64,000 bases of DNA from Neptunicella marina (GCF_014270035.1 NZ_JACNEP010000004.1:186001-250000), one strand, 5' to 3'. Shown: positions 44,905-53,968, counted from the first letter of the stretch. Program-made: numbers and translations. Notes: generated by a model from the sequence alone, not told the origin.

Positions 44905-45786
44905 TTACTCGAATGTTAAACTGACGGAGATCGGGAAATGGTCAGAAATATAAACGCCATCCGCGTGGATTTTATGAGTTTGATAATGGTGACCTGACAA
45001 ACCACCACTTATTAAGATGTAATCTATACGGTTCGAATCATAATGGCCAAATCCATTGAAAGTGGATAATGCAGTGGCATTTGGTGCTTTAGCGACATCG
45101 GTAAAAGTTATTTCAGCGGGAGTCAATAATGTTTTGTACGCGGGTTCGCTATCCAGCGTATTAAAATCACCGAGTAAAACCACAGGTTTATCTTTACTAA
45201 TTGTTGGTATATAACGCATTAAAAATTCAGCACTCTTTTTACGTGCCAAATCGCTAACGTGGCTAAAATGGGCGTCAAAGACAAAAAACTCTTTATCCGC
45301 TTTTTTAAAGTGTCCCCAACTTACAACCCTGGGTAAGTGTGCCAGCCAACCTATAGAGCCAGCTTTATTTGGGGTTTCCGATAACCAAAAATTTCCACCA
45401 TCGAGTTGTTGCACTTTAGTGTGATTATATAGCAGTGGTACAAATTCACCTGCGCGTTTCCCGTCGTCACGACCTACACCAAAATAACTGTAATCCTGCA
45501 GGTTTTTATCCAGCCAGTCGAGCTGATGAGCCAGTACCTCCTGCATGCCTACGACATCAGGTTGTAGTGTTTTTAGGTGGGTCAATACCATCAACTTACG
45601 GTGTGGCCATGCGTTGATTCCGTCATCCGGATTGTCATAACGCAAATTAAAACTTTCCGCGATAAAACTGACTGGTGTTGTTGCAAACGCACTGGGAAGC
45701 AGCAGGCCAGAAAGTAATAAGCCAGACAATAAGAAGAAAGTGTGACGCTGAATGCGTTTTAATTTTAGTGCAGATAATAATTTCAC
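44905..45786 (-). CDS. Exported endonuclease/exonuclease/phosphatase (EEP) family hydrolase
   Basis: 293 residues with a hydrophobic signal sequence (LLSGLLLSGLLLPSAFA). EEP motifs: NLRYDNPDDGINAWPHRK, DVVGMQEVLAHQLDWL with the metal-binding glutamate, VLLGDFNTLDSEPAY and the C-terminal SDHFPISVSL with the catalytic Asp-His. Such exported EEP proteins are frequent in glycan loci and can act as phosphodiesterases or sugar-phosphate phosphatases rather than nucleases. It is divergent from the GlcNAc kinase operon across a 278-bp spacer, suggesting a shared glycan-related role; this is inferred. Confidence 0.8.
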   Translation of the reverse strand: MKLLSALKLKRIQRHTFFLLSGLLLSGLLLPSAFATTPVSFIAESFNLRYDNPDDGINAWPHRKLMVLTHLKTLQPDVVGMQEVLAHQLDWLDKNLQDYSYFGVGRDDGKRAGEFVPLLYNHTKVQQLDGGNFWLSETPNKAGSIGWLAHLPRVVSWGHFKKADKEFFVFDAHFSHVSDLARKKSAEFLMRYIPTISKDKPVVLLGDFNTLDSEPAYKTLLTPAEITFTDVAKAPNATALSTFNGFGHYDSNRIDYILISGGLSGHHYQTHKIHADGVYISDHFPISVSLTFE

Positions 45787-46064
45787 TGTGATTTCCTTAT
45801 GGGGATCTGACCTGCCTTGTGAATACCATCAAACCTTGTTATCACAAAAATTGCAACTCAAAGCAGCAAAGATCAACAGACCCTTAAGTTAATCGCATAT
45901 AAATCATAACGTTACTTAAATACGTGATAATTTTCTATCCGGGTAAATATCTGTATGATGCTTGTTTTACATACAATTATCTCAAGCGGATCAATCTCTT
46001 CTATTTTGCGTTTAAATTGTACGCCTTGAGTAAGTCACAACCATGACAATAAGGTCAGTAATCA

Positions 46065-46967
46065 ATGGTGATTGAAGTAGCTGGGACAGGTTTATCCGGT
46101 GAGCCAACCCCTTTGTATTTTGTTGGAATCGATGGGGGAGCCACCCATTGCCGGGCACAGCTTTTTGACAAAAATCATAAGTTGCTGGGAATGGGCAAGG
46201 CGGGACCAGCCAACCCGGTAAACGGTTTAAAACAAACTTGTGAGTCAATCGTAACCGCAACGCAGCAGGCGCTGTCTGATGCAGGAATAAACAATATTAC
46301 ACTGGCTCAACTGTCTGTTGGTGCAGGTCTGGCCGGTTTGCATTTGCCTGCGATGCAACAGGCAATGGCAAAGTGGCAGCATCCTTTTGCAGATTTATTT
46401 TTAACAACCGATTTGCATGCTGCGGTATTAGGTGCACATGATGGTAATGACGGTGCCGTGATTATTCTTGGTACTGGTTTTAGTGCTTTAGGTGTTGTGG
46501 CACAGCAGCAGTTTCCTATTGGTGGATATGGTTTTCCGATTTATGCCACATGCAGTGGTTCATGGTTTGGTCTGGAACTGATTAAAGCAATCTTGCTCGA
46601 TGCAGACGGGGTTGGCGTTAAAACCTCTCTGACAAAAGCAATATTAAGCCAGACCGACATCCTGACATTGGCAGAAAAAATGAATAACGCACCGGCACAG
46701 GAGTTTGCCCGTCTTGCACCTTTTGTATTTGAACATGCAGCAAAGGGAGATGCCCTGAGTTTATCTTTGTTGCAACAAGGGGCTGATTTTATTAATCGTG
46801 TGATGCAGCGTTTAATCGATAATGGCGTTAAGAGAATTACTTTTGTGGGAGGTGTGGCACCACATATTCAGCACTATCTGTCACCAGCATTACGACACTA
46901 TGTGGTTGAAGCCAAAGCCAGTCCTGAATTTGGTGCCATGTTGCTGGCCAATCGTACTAACAACTAA
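46065..46967 (+). CDS. N-acetylglucosamine kinase-like protein (BadF/BadG family)
   Basis: 300-residue ATPase of the ASKHA fold: the phosphate-1 loop FVGIDGGATHCRAQLFD, AGPANPVNG, LSVGAGLAGLH, LTTDLHAAVLGAHDGNDGAVIILGTGFSALG and the C-terminal ITFVGGVAPH. It resembles the eukaryotic-type GlcNAc/GlcN kinases found in chitin and glycan catabolism. It would phosphorylate the GlcNAc released by the GH20 enzyme (21042) or freed after the next gene's reaction. ATG 46065 has AAGG upstream at a long spacing. Confidence 0.82.
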   Translation: MVIEVAGTGLSGEPTPLYFVGIDGGATHCRAQLFDKNHKLLGMGKAGPANPVNGLKQTCESIVTATQQALSDAGINNITLAQLSVGAGLAGLHLPAMQQAMAKWQHPFADLFLTTDLHAAVLGAHDGNDGAVIILGTGFSALGVVAQQQFPIGGYGFPIYATCSGSWFGLELIKAILLDADGVGVKTSLTKAILSQTDILTLAEKMNNAPAQEFARLAPFVFEHAAKGDALSLSLLQQGADFINRVMQRLIDNGVKRITFVGGVAPHIQHYLSPALRHYVVEAKASPEFGAMLLANRTNN

Positions 46968-46999
46968 AACAATGACAAATATTTAACCGGGAATTCCTT

Positions 47000-47956
47000 A
47001 TGAAAACCAACAGACGTGACTTTCTTAAACTTTCCGCCGCTGCTGGTGCAGTGGGTCTGGCATCGGGAGTTAAGGCCAGTACCAATAATAAACCCATTGT
47101 GGTGTCGACCTGGGAGCATGGTATTCCTGCCAATGAAGCGGCATGGAAAATCCTGCATCAAGGTGGAAAAGCACTGGATGCGGTTGAGGCGGGTGTAAGA
47201 GTGCCTGAAGGGGATCCCGCAATCCGCACGGTAGGTTATGGTGGCTATCCTGACGCAAACGGTGTTGTTACGCTGGACGCCTGCATTATGGATGAGAACA
47301 TGAACTGTGGTTCGGTGGCGTTTTTGCAAAACATCAAACATCCGGTTTCCGTTGCGCGCAAAGTTATGGAAGATACACCACACGTGATGCTGGTGGGTGA
47401 GGGAGCTCTGGAGTTCGCTAAGTCTAAAGGATTTAAAGAAGAAAATTTGCTTACACCTGAAGCAAAAGCAGACTGGCAACGTTGGCTGAAAGAACGTGAA
47501 GTACAAATGATTAATATCGAAAATCACGACACTATTGGCATGCTGGCGCTGGATGCTAATGGTGACTTATCCGGTGCCTGCACCACTAGTGGTGCAGCTT
47601 ACAAAATGCACGGCAGGGTAGGCGATTCACCGTTAATTGGTGCCGGTTTATATGTTGATAACGAAATCGGGGCCGCCACCGCAACCGGCATGGGCGAGTT
47701 AATGATTAAGACGGTGGGGTGCCATCTGGTGGTGGAATTTATGCGCCAGGGGGCGACACCTCAGCAAGCCTGTCAACAAGCGGTAGAACGTATTGCGACT
47801 AAATTAGGTGATTACAAAGCGTTTCAGGTGGGCTTTTTAGCTTTAAATAAGCAGGGACAATATGGCGCCTACTGTATTCAGCCTGGTTTTAACTATGCAG
47901 TACAGGATAACTCAGGTAGTCAGCTGATTGATGCTAACAATTTACTCAAAGGCTGA
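47000..47956 (+). CDS. N4-(beta-N-acetylglucosaminyl)-L-asparaginase (glycosylasparaginase)
   Basis: 318-residue Ntn-hydrolase of the T2 family. A twin-arginine signal (NRRDFLKLSAAAGAVGLASG) sends it to the periplasm. The family start VVSTWEHGIPANEAAWKIL, GNCGSV-like MNCGSVAFLQ and the self-cleavage site IENHDTIGMLALD (Asp-Thr, with Thr as nucleophile) are present. It splits GlcNAc-Asn, the core linkage of N-glycans, into aspartate and 1-amino-GlcNAc, which hydrolyses to GlcNAc. Following the GlcNAc kinase by 32 bp, it forms a small N-glycan remnant operon. Confidence 0.9.
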   Translation: MKTNRRDFLKLSAAAGAVGLASGVKASTNNKPIVVSTWEHGIPANEAAWKILHQGGKALDAVEAGVRVPEGDPAIRTVGYGGYPDANGVVTLDACIMDENMNCGSVAFLQNIKHPVSVARKVMEDTPHVMLVGEGALEFAKSKGFKEENLLTPEAKADWQRWLKEREVQMINIENHDTIGMLALDANGDLSGACTTSGAAYKMHGRVGDSPLIGAGLYVDNEIGAATATGMGELMIKTVGCHLVVEFMRQGATPQQACQQAVERIATKLGDYKAFQVGFLALNKQGQYGAYCIQPGFNYAVQDNSGSQLIDANNLLKG

Positions 47957-47985
47957 TTTTTGTCAGAGCGTGTTGATTGGAAAAT

Positions 47986-48711
47986 ATGGTTGATTTAGAA
48001 ATATGTCTGGCATCAGATGGGAGTGGTGATTTAGCTGCTCAGGCGATCAATATTGCAAAGGGCGGTGCCAGACGTATCGAACTTTGTTCAAATATGGAGA
48101 ATGATGGGCTTACACCATCACTCAATGCCATTCAGTGTGTCAGGGAAGCAACTGCCGGCACCGTCGAGTTATTAGTAATGTTGCGCCCGGTTTCAGGTGA
48201 TTTTAGTTATACAGAAAAACAAGTAAATGAAATGCTTGAAATGATTCCGGCTTTGGCGCAGGCGGGTGCCGATGGCATAGTCACAGGGGGGTTAACCTCT
48301 GAAAATGCAATTAATGTTGATGCAATGAAGCAACTTGCACAACAAACACAATCACATAACTTAGCTATGACCTTTCATCGTGCATTTGATGCTATTTCAG
48401 ACCATCAGGCTGCGCTACGAAGCATATCTGAACTCAGCATAAGCCGGGTTTTAAGTGCTGGTACATCCTGGTTATCAGGTTTGGGCGCTGAGCAAGGCAT
48501 TGAAAAACTCGAAAAGTTTTTGCAGTACTCACAAGGACAAATTGAACTGGTGGTGGGCGGTGGTGTTAAGCACAGTAATATTCAGTGGCTTAAACATAAG
48601 TTGCACCGGGACAACCGGCGCCTTTCATTCCATACTCATTCAGCGGTACTAACTGATGGCCTGGTAGACGTGGAAAAAGTTACAAGTCTGGTGGCATTGC
48701 TTGCAGACTAA
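47986..48711 (+). CDS. cutC: CutC family TIM-barrel protein
   Basis: About 241 residues of the CutC family: LEICLASDGSGDLAAQAINIAKGGARRIELCSNMENDGLTPS, VMLRPVSGDF, GADGIVTGGLT, MTFHRAFD and RVLSAGTSWL. CutC was first linked to copper tolerance, but that role is doubted; here it accompanies glycan genes, which hints at sugar chemistry. The frame opens at TTG 47977, but ATG 47986 with TTGGAA just upstream is preferred. It is the last gene of the operon and a terminator overlaps its stop. Confidence 0.85.
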   Translation: MVDLEICLASDGSGDLAAQAINIAKGGARRIELCSNMENDGLTPSLNAIQCVREATAGTVELLVMLRPVSGDFSYTEKQVNEMLEMIPALAQAGADGIVTGGLTSENAINVDAMKQLAQQTQSHNLAMTFHRAFDAISDHQAALRSISELSISRVLSAGTSWLSGLGAEQGIEKLEKFLQYSQGQIELVVGGGVKHSNIQWLKHKLHRDNRRLSFHTHSAVLTDGLVDVEKVTSLVALLAD

Positions 48712-48737
48712 AAAGGACAGTAATAGCTGTCCTTTTT
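48710..48737. terminator. Bidirectional terminator between cutC and the AraC gene
   Basis: Eleven-bp stem with A5 and T5 flanks (48710-48720 with 48727-48737, core GGACAG/CTGTCC), lying between convergent genes. Confidence 0.88.
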
Positions 48738-48755
48738 AAAGCCTGAACCCGCTGA

Positions 48756-49646
48756 TCAGGCTTGTTTGGCCCAGCGTTGTTTTTCCTGTGCCGGTGGAAC
48801 ATCAAACAGGCGCCGGTATTCTCGACTGAATTGTGACGGGCTTTCATAACCCACTTCGCGGGCAATCGCGGCAACCCCCTGATCGGTGCTTAAAATTAAA
48901 CGTCTTGCTTCCTGCAGTCGCAGATTTTTGTGGTATTGCAACGGACTGATTGCCGTAAAAGATTTAAAGTGATGATGTAATGCAGACACACTCATATGTG
49001 CAGATTTGGCCAAATCATCGACTTTAAGCGGTTGGCGATAATTTTCGTGCATGATATTTAACACACGGGCAATGCGGCTGACATGCCCATCCTGCATTAC
49101 CACTTGCTGTAAATGTTTGCCCAATCCGGCTCGGATGAGCCTGTAATATATTTCCCGTTTGATCAGTGGCGCAAGAATCGGGATGTCTTCCGGTGTTTCC
49201 AGTAATTTAATTAATCGGATAAGAGGATCGAGCAAATCCTGTTTTAACGGGTGAATTTGAATCCCTTTGATATCCTGCTGTTTATCAACGGTTGGCAGAT
49301 TTTCGTCTGCCAGCAACAGACTGATTTCTTTAGAATCAAGTAGCAGTTTAATGCCTAACGATGCTTCGGTTTCACTGGCCAGTGTTACCCGGGCGGTAAC
49401 CGGCAAATCGGCGGTCGACAGCATATAGTGAAAGGGGTCATAACTATAACTTTCATTGCCAATACAAACTTGTTTGGAACCCTGAATAATCACAGATAAA
49501 GCTGGTTGCTGAATCGCCGCAATAGGCCCGGTTGAACAACAAACCCGCGCCAGAAACAGACCCTCTACCGCAGATGCAATTGCCCCTTCCTTACCTTGCA
49601 TTAGCCGGTTCCATATTGGCTCCTCAAATATTGTAGAAATAGGCAT
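48756..49646 (-). CDS. AraC-family transcriptional regulator
   Basis: About 297 residues: an N-terminal AraC_N-type domain (EGLFLARVCCSTGPIAAIQQPALSVIIQGSKQVCIG) and a C-terminal double HTH (QPLKVDDLAKSAHMSVSALHHHFKSFTAISPLQYHKNLRLQEARRLI ... VGYESPSQFSREYRRLFDVPP). This subtype often activates a nearby oxidoreductase or hydrolase gene. The start is uncertain: TTG 49667, ATG 49646 or ATG 49601, none with a convincing ribosome-binding site at the right distance. It is divergent from the SnoaL-like gene, and the spacer holds two pairs of identical direct repeats. Confidence 0.85.
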   Translation of the reverse strand: MPISTIFEEPIWNRLMQGKEGAIASAVEGLFLARVCCSTGPIAAIQQPALSVIIQGSKQVCIGNESYSYDPFHYMLSTADLPVTARVTLASETEASLGIKLLLDSKEISLLLADENLPTVDKQQDIKGIQIHPLKQDLLDPLIRLIKLLETPEDIPILAPLIKREIYYRLIRAGLGKHLQQVVMQDGHVSRIARVLNIMHENYRQPLKVDDLAKSAHMSVSALHHHFKSFTAISPLQYHKNLRLQEARRLILSTDQGVAAIAREVGYESPSQFSREYRRLFDVPPAQEKQRWAKQA

Positions 49647-49666
49647 GAAAGTTGGACAAATAGACA
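49637..49666 (+). promoter_or_regulatory. Direct-repeat pair near the araC-type start (candidate AraC operator)
   Basis: AAATAGGCA at 49637-49645 and AAATAGACA at 49658-49666 are 21 bp apart, two helical turns on the same face. They overlap the probable start of the regulator gene, fitting autoregulation. Confidence 0.6.
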
Positions 49667-49782
49667 ACTTTATTAAATTACCTTAATAAAAACAGGTGCT
49701 TTAAACCCTTTTTATTATGAGGTGTTTTATATTGCTTGCTGTAAATTAATACAGTAATTGTCAAAAAGAAAGGGATTAATAC

Positions 49783-49812
49783 AAATAGGCATTAACTGTG
49801 CAGAAATAGGCA
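49783..49812 (+). promoter_or_regulatory. Direct-repeat pair before the SnoaL-like gene (candidate AraC operator)
   Basis: AAATAGGCA at 49783-49791 and again at 49804-49812, again exactly 21 bp apart. A weak promoter candidate (TTGTTA 49815-49820, TATAGT 49836-49841) follows directly, as at activator-dependent promoters. Confidence 0.65.
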
Positions 49813-49949
49813 CGTTGTTATAGCGTATTTGATCCTATAGTTATATCGCTGCCGAAACATCTGCCCTGATTGTCGTGAATAATTTTTCTGTGTATTCCGG
49901 TCAGGCATAGGCAGCGTTAATCAATTCTTAACGCGAAGGAATAGCCAGC

Positions 49950-50429
49950 ATGTCCATTATAAATAAGTACGAACAGAATAAATCTGTAGTTGAACAATGG
50001 TTCCGTGGTTTTTGGGGAAATCAGGCGCAGCTGGATGTGGTCGAACAGTTTCTGGCTGTTGATGCAAAACTCGTCTATCCCGGGCGCGATATTATTTGTG
50101 GTCGTGAGGGAATTCGTGAGTTTATGCAAGGATTCAGGCGGGCTTACCCTAATCTGGCGTTTTGGCAGGTTGGGGAGTTGATTGCCGAAGGTGATTATGT
50201 TGTAGGACGTTTTGACGGTATGGGGACACACACAGGTTGTCGCTTCAATGATCCTATTGTTGGCGTACCGGATGAAAATAGTGGGTTATCGATACGATTA
50301 ACCGGTGGGTCGATCCGTTTTCATCTTATAGATGGCCTGATTGTGGAAGAAAAGGCACAAGGTCAGGCACTGACAGCGTTGCCCTCGGCCGGTAATAGCT
50401 GGTTTGAGCAGTTGGTTTCTGCATACTAA
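49950..50429 (+). CDS. SnoaL-like / NTF2-fold protein
   Basis: 159 residues with the cone-shaped NTF2 fold pattern of SnoaL polyketide-cyclase-like ester cyclases: VVEQWFRGFWGNQAQLDVVEQFLAVDAKLVYPG, GREGIREFMQGFRRAYPNLAFWQVGELIAEGDYVVGRFDGMGTHTG, and a final FHLIDGLIVEE. Members vary from isomerases to small-ligand binders, so no reaction is assigned. AAGGAA precedes ATG 49950. It is the likely target of the divergent AraC regulator. Confidence 0.75.
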   Translation: MSIINKYEQNKSVVEQWFRGFWGNQAQLDVVEQFLAVDAKLVYPGRDIICGREGIREFMQGFRRAYPNLAFWQVGELIAEGDYVVGRFDGMGTHTGCRFNDPIVGVPDENSGLSIRLTGGSIRFHLIDGLIVEEKAQGQALTALPSAGNSWFEQLVSAY

Positions 50430-50562
50430 ATTGTATTGCCTGCCCATTTGTTAACGACATTCTAAAAATCTGTACATTTAATAATACATCTTCATACAAA
50501 TTTTTTATGGCTTATGCCTTATAAATCATAGCTTACGGCAGAAGGTCGCTTTACAAACAGAC

Positions 50563-50587
50563 ATGAATGTATAAAATATACATTCAT
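50563..50587. promoter_or_regulatory. AT-rich palindrome upstream of mlaC
   Basis: Eleven-bp arms (ATGAATGTATA at 50563-50573 and its complement at 50577-50587) around AAA, followed by a related CATAGATGTATG. It is 43 bp before the mlaC ATG, so an operator at or near the promoter is likely. Confidence 0.5.
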
Positions 50588-50630
50588 AGATGTATGTAAG
50601 AATATTTAAAACTAGCGCACAGGAACAATC

Positions 50631-51266
50631 ATGTTTAAGAAATTACTTTTCGGGATGGCTGTTGTGGTATCAGCTTTACCCGCACTGGCAAAACCGGTGG
50701 AGGTTGATTTAACCAACCCTTATGCCATGGTCAATCAGGTTGCGACCAATACCTTCGAACGCATTAAAAGTGAGAAGAAGGATATCGCCACCAACCCTGA
50801 GGTACTAAAACAGATCGTATCAGATGAGTTAATGCCTTATGTGGATGCAAACTACGCTGCACTGAAAGTATTGGGTAAATATTATCGTAATTATCCTAAA
50901 GAAAAGGTGTATGAATACATTAATGAATTTAAGCCTTACATAGTCGCAACCTATGCAAATGCACTGGCTTATTATGAAGATCAAAAGGTAATTATTGAGC
51001 CTGCTCATGATATCGGTGATCAAAAGCAGGTTAATGTTAAAGCTTTGGTACAGGATCCAGGTAAACCAGACGTCAATTTAACCTTTGTGGTACGTAAAGA
51101 TAGTCGTTCAGGCGAATGGCGTGCTTACGATATGGTGGTCGAGGGGATTAGTCTGGTGTCCAGTAAACAAAGCGAGTTTGAATCCATTTTGCGCCAGCAG
51201 GGCATAGATACTGTTATTGCTCTTATGAAAGATAAAAGTACTCAAAAGGTATCTGTCGGTAATTAA
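50631..51266 (+). CDS. mlaC: MlaC-like periplasmic phospholipid-binding protein (orphan)
   Basis: 211 residues with a signal peptide (MFKKLLFGMAVVVSALPALAKP) and the MlaC/Ttg2D domain: MVNQVATNTFERIKSEKKDIATNPEVLKQIVSDELMPYVD, YAALKVLGKYYRNYP, a VYEYINEFKPYIVATYANAL helix pair and the sheet ending in EWRAYDMVVEGISLVSSKQSEFESIL. MlaC carries phospholipids between the outer membrane and the MlaFEDB importer. No other mla gene is nearby, so it is either a second copy or part of a split system. It has its own palindromic upstream site and terminator. Confidence 0.85.
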   Translation: MFKKLLFGMAVVVSALPALAKPVEVDLTNPYAMVNQVATNTFERIKSEKKDIATNPEVLKQIVSDELMPYVDANYAALKVLGKYYRNYPKEKVYEYINEFKPYIVATYANALAYYEDQKVIIEPAHDIGDQKQVNVKALVQDPGKPDVNLTFVVRKDSRSGEWRAYDMVVEGISLVSSKQSEFESILRQQGIDTVIALMKDKSTQKVSVGN

Positions 51267-51308
51267 TCGATTTATTTAGCGTGTGACTGTTTAAAAAACA
51301 GTGTGTTT

Positions 51309-51336
51309 GGGCGTCGTTTTGACGCCCTTTTTTTTT
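51309..51336 (+). terminator. Rho-independent terminator of mlaC
   Basis: GGGCGTC (51309-51315), GTTTT loop, GACGCCC (51321-51327), then nine T. Confidence 0.92.
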
Positions 51337-51340
51337 GAAT

Positions 51341-51375
51341 AAAAAAGGCCGGTTATGTTGATACAGTAACCGGCC
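51341..51375 (-). terminator. Rho-independent terminator of the export operon
   Basis: On the minus strand, a 9-bp stem (GGCCGGTTA at 51347-51355 with TAACCGGCC at 51367-51375, 11-nt loop) is followed by six U (51346-51341). Confidence 0.85.
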
Positions 51376-51442
51376 AACAGGGCGCTATGTTAAAGCATTG
51401 TCAGTTTTGCTATATCAGCCTTTTGCAATAACCGTCACTCAT

Positions 51443-53968
51443 TTATTCATGTCTCAATGAATGTACCGGGTTACGCCTGGCTACACGGGTAGCATTACCC
51501 CCAACGGTAAACCAGGCTACCAGCAACGAAAGTAATCCAGCGAGTACACACACGGGAATAAACCACCAGTTATCCAGTCGATAAGGGAAGTCCTGTAACC
51601 AGTGGCGCATTAACAGTATCCCAACTGGCCAGCCCAGCAGTATCGCCAGCATAACCGGCTTGGAAAATTGCCATACCAGCAGACGTACTATGTCTGATAC
51701 TTCAGCCCCCATAACTTTACGAATGCCTATTTCACGGGTTCGACGTTCTGCGGTAAAGGCAGCAAGTCCATAGAGTCCAAGGCAGGCTACCACTATTGCC
51801 AGTAAGGAAAACGCGCCAAATAACTTTGCAGTGGTGGCTTGTTCTGCGTATTGAGCTGCCATCATTTCCGACAGAAAATCCAGATAGATGGGTTGCATAG
51901 GCACGACTTTTTTCCATATTTGTTCAACTTGCTGCATGAGCGTGGGAATATCATGACCACTGAATACGATATTGGCATTGTTGAATCTGTCCTCACGCAA
52001 TAAATAGATACTGGGACGAATACTGAATTTAATCGAACGGAAATGCACATCCGGTACCACACCTATAATAGTCAGGTGATGGATTTGGTTTTCATACAGT
52101 GAAACTTCAAGTGTGCGGCCAATCGCCTGTTGTGGATCATTAAAACCAAAACGACGTGCTGCGGATTGATTGATAATGGCTGAAGCATTTGAAATATCCT
52201 GCCCCAAAGTCTCAGGACGTATTACCTTGTCGCTGCCGTAGGCAGGATCGAATACCCGGCCTGCCACTGGTTCAATTTCGTAGGCATTGAAGAAACCATA
52301 ATCGGTACTGTAGTAATTAAGCATTTGTGCGTCAGGTTGTCCTGCTTTGCCATCGCTGCTCGCCAGTAATTTATAGCCCCGGTTATTTTCTCTATCCTGT
52401 GTTGGTGCATCGGAGGTATAAACCACCTGTTTCACCTGAGGCAGCTTTTCCAGCTCCTGCTTCAGGGCGTCAAGACGATCCTGTGCATAAAACACGTTAA
52501 GGATAAGTTTATTATCGTAGCGGTAACCTACGTCAATATTGGTCGAGTACCGGGTTTGACCGTATACAATCAAGGTCGCGATGATTAACACAACTGATAT
52601 TGCAAACTGGAAAATCACCAGTGCAATACGTAATTTGCCTGAGCCGCTGCTTTCGGCTCCTTTGGTGGATGTCAGAACCTGTGCCGGTTTGTAGCCGGAA
52701 AGAAATAGCGCCGGATAAATACCTGCACCGACTCCTACCATAATCGCCAATCCAAGTAGTGTCGCTAATAGTGATAGATCACCCAATAAATTGAGGTGTA
52801 ATTCACGGCCTAACAACTGGCTGTAAAAGGGCAAAATCAATTCTACGGCAGCCAGAGCAAATAAGAGTGCGATGATTACCAGCATGACTGACTCACCTAA
52901 AAATTGCAGCGCTATCTGACGGCGGCTGGCTCCCAGCACCTTACGCATGGCTACTTCGCGCGCACGCTGACTGGCTCTGGCGGTTGCCAGATTCATAAAG
53001 TTGATGCAGGCGATTAGCAAAATAAGTGCAGCGACTACGACAAAGGTTACTATCATGTTGTAGTCGCCAAGAGGGGTTAAATCACCCATGCTACCAGCAT
53101 GCGCCTTGGCATGCAGATGGATATCACTTACCGGCATAATGCGTAGTTTTACGTGATCACTTATCTGCATGCCTGAAGGCAGCTCACCCACATTGTCTTC
53201 ATACATTTTTTTGAACGGACTTTCATTATTCAGCCAGTAATTAACCCGCTCCTGTAATTGTTCAACAGTGGCACCCTGGCGCAATTTAAAATAGGTATAT
53301 ACGTTGAGGCTGCCCCAGCTTTCCAGAATATTGGGACTATCAGCAAAAATACGTGGTTGCATATACACCAGTAGATCGGTGTTTAGGTGGGTATTTTCCG
53401 GTAAATTCTGAATCACACCACTAACGGGTAGCGTCACCGGGTTACTGGCTACACAACAAAGGGTTAACGTTTCGCCAACCACATCTGTGCGTCCGAAATA
53501 TTTAATTGCCAAATCGCGGGTGATTAACATGTCCATAGGACGTTTAAATGAGGTTTCAAGCGAGCCTTCGATAAAGTCCAGAGGAAATATATCCAGAAAA
53601 CTACCGTCTACCATGCTGACATCCTGCGGGTAAACATCGGTGCCCTTTTGCACACTTAATCCCTGTTGTACCACTCGGGCACCACTTTGTACTTCGTTGC
53701 TGGCAAATGCTTTAATCGCTTCCATCATGCGTCCCGAGGAGCGCACTGTGTCAAAAGGCGGACGATTTGGCATATGAAAGCCGCTGTGCAGGCGCACCAC
53801 CTGCTCACTGCCTTCAAACCACTGGTCATATCCACTTTCATTGCGTACAAAAAGTAAAATTAAAATACAGCTCATTAAACCGATGGCTAACCCAAAGATA
53901 TTAATGCCGGAAAACAATCCATTTTTTATCAGGTTACGCCAGGCTGTTATCAGATAATGTTTAAACAT
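51443..53968 (-). CDS. MacB/FtsX-type ABC permease, double unit
   Basis: About 841 residues. The protein is a tandem of two FtsX-like units, each with one helix, a large extracytoplasmic MacB_PCD domain and three helices: first FGLAIGLMSCILILLFV, NFMNLATARASQRAREVAMRKVLGASR and repeats of this pattern near residues 280-420; then LRIALVIFQFAISVVLIIATLIV and a final RRTREIGIRKVMGAEVSDIV block. These act as mechanotransmission exporters rather than simple channels. The frame begins at 54058, but ATG 53968 (MFKHYLITAWRNLIKN) has AGGAAGA upstream and does not overlap the ATPase gene. It is third in the operon. Confidence 0.87.
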   Translation of the reverse strand: MFKHYLITAWRNLIKNGLFSGINIFGLAIGLMSCILILLFVRNESGYDQWFEGSEQVVRLHSGFHMPNRPPFDTVRSSGRMMEAIKAFASNEVQSGARVVQQGLSVQKGTDVYPQDVSMVDGSFLDIFPLDFIEGSLETSFKRPMDMLITRDLAIKYFGRTDVVGETLTLCCVASNPVTLPVSGVIQNLPENTHLNTDLLVYMQPRIFADSPNILESWGSLNVYTYFKLRQGATVEQLQERVNYWLNNESPFKKMYEDNVGELPSGMQISDHVKLRIMPVSDIHLHAKAHAGSMGDLTPLGDYNMIVTFVVVAALILLIACINFMNLATARASQRAREVAMRKVLGASRRQIALQFLGESVMLVIIALLFALAAVELILPFYSQLLGRELHLNLLGDLSLLATLLGLAIMVGVGAGIYPALFLSGYKPAQVLTSTKGAESSGSGKLRIALVIFQFAISVVLIIATLIVYGQTRYSTNIDVGYRYDNKLILNVFYAQDRLDALKQELEKLPQVKQVVYTSDAPTQDRENNRGYKLLASSDGKAGQPDAQMLNYYSTDYGFFNAYEIEPVAGRVFDPAYGSDKVIRPETLGQDISNASAIINQSAARRFGFNDPQQAIGRTLEVSLYENQIHHLTIIGVVPDVHFRSIKFSIRPSIYLLREDRFNNANIVFSGHDIPTLMQQVEQIWKKVVPMQPIYLDFLSEMMAAQYAEQATTAKLFGAFSLLAIVVACLGLYGLAAFTAERRTREIGIRKVMGAEVSDIVRLLVWQFSKPVMLAILLGWPVGILLMRHWLQDFPYRLDNWWFIPVCVLAGLLSLLVAWFTVGGNATRVARRNPVHSLRHE

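Noticed and set aside
46964-47527. 187-codon minus-strand frame
   Set aside because: It is antisense to the well-supported glycosylasparaginase gene and has no family features.
49917-50231. 104-codon minus-strand frame
   Set aside because: It is antisense to the SnoaL-like gene, whose family motifs are clear.
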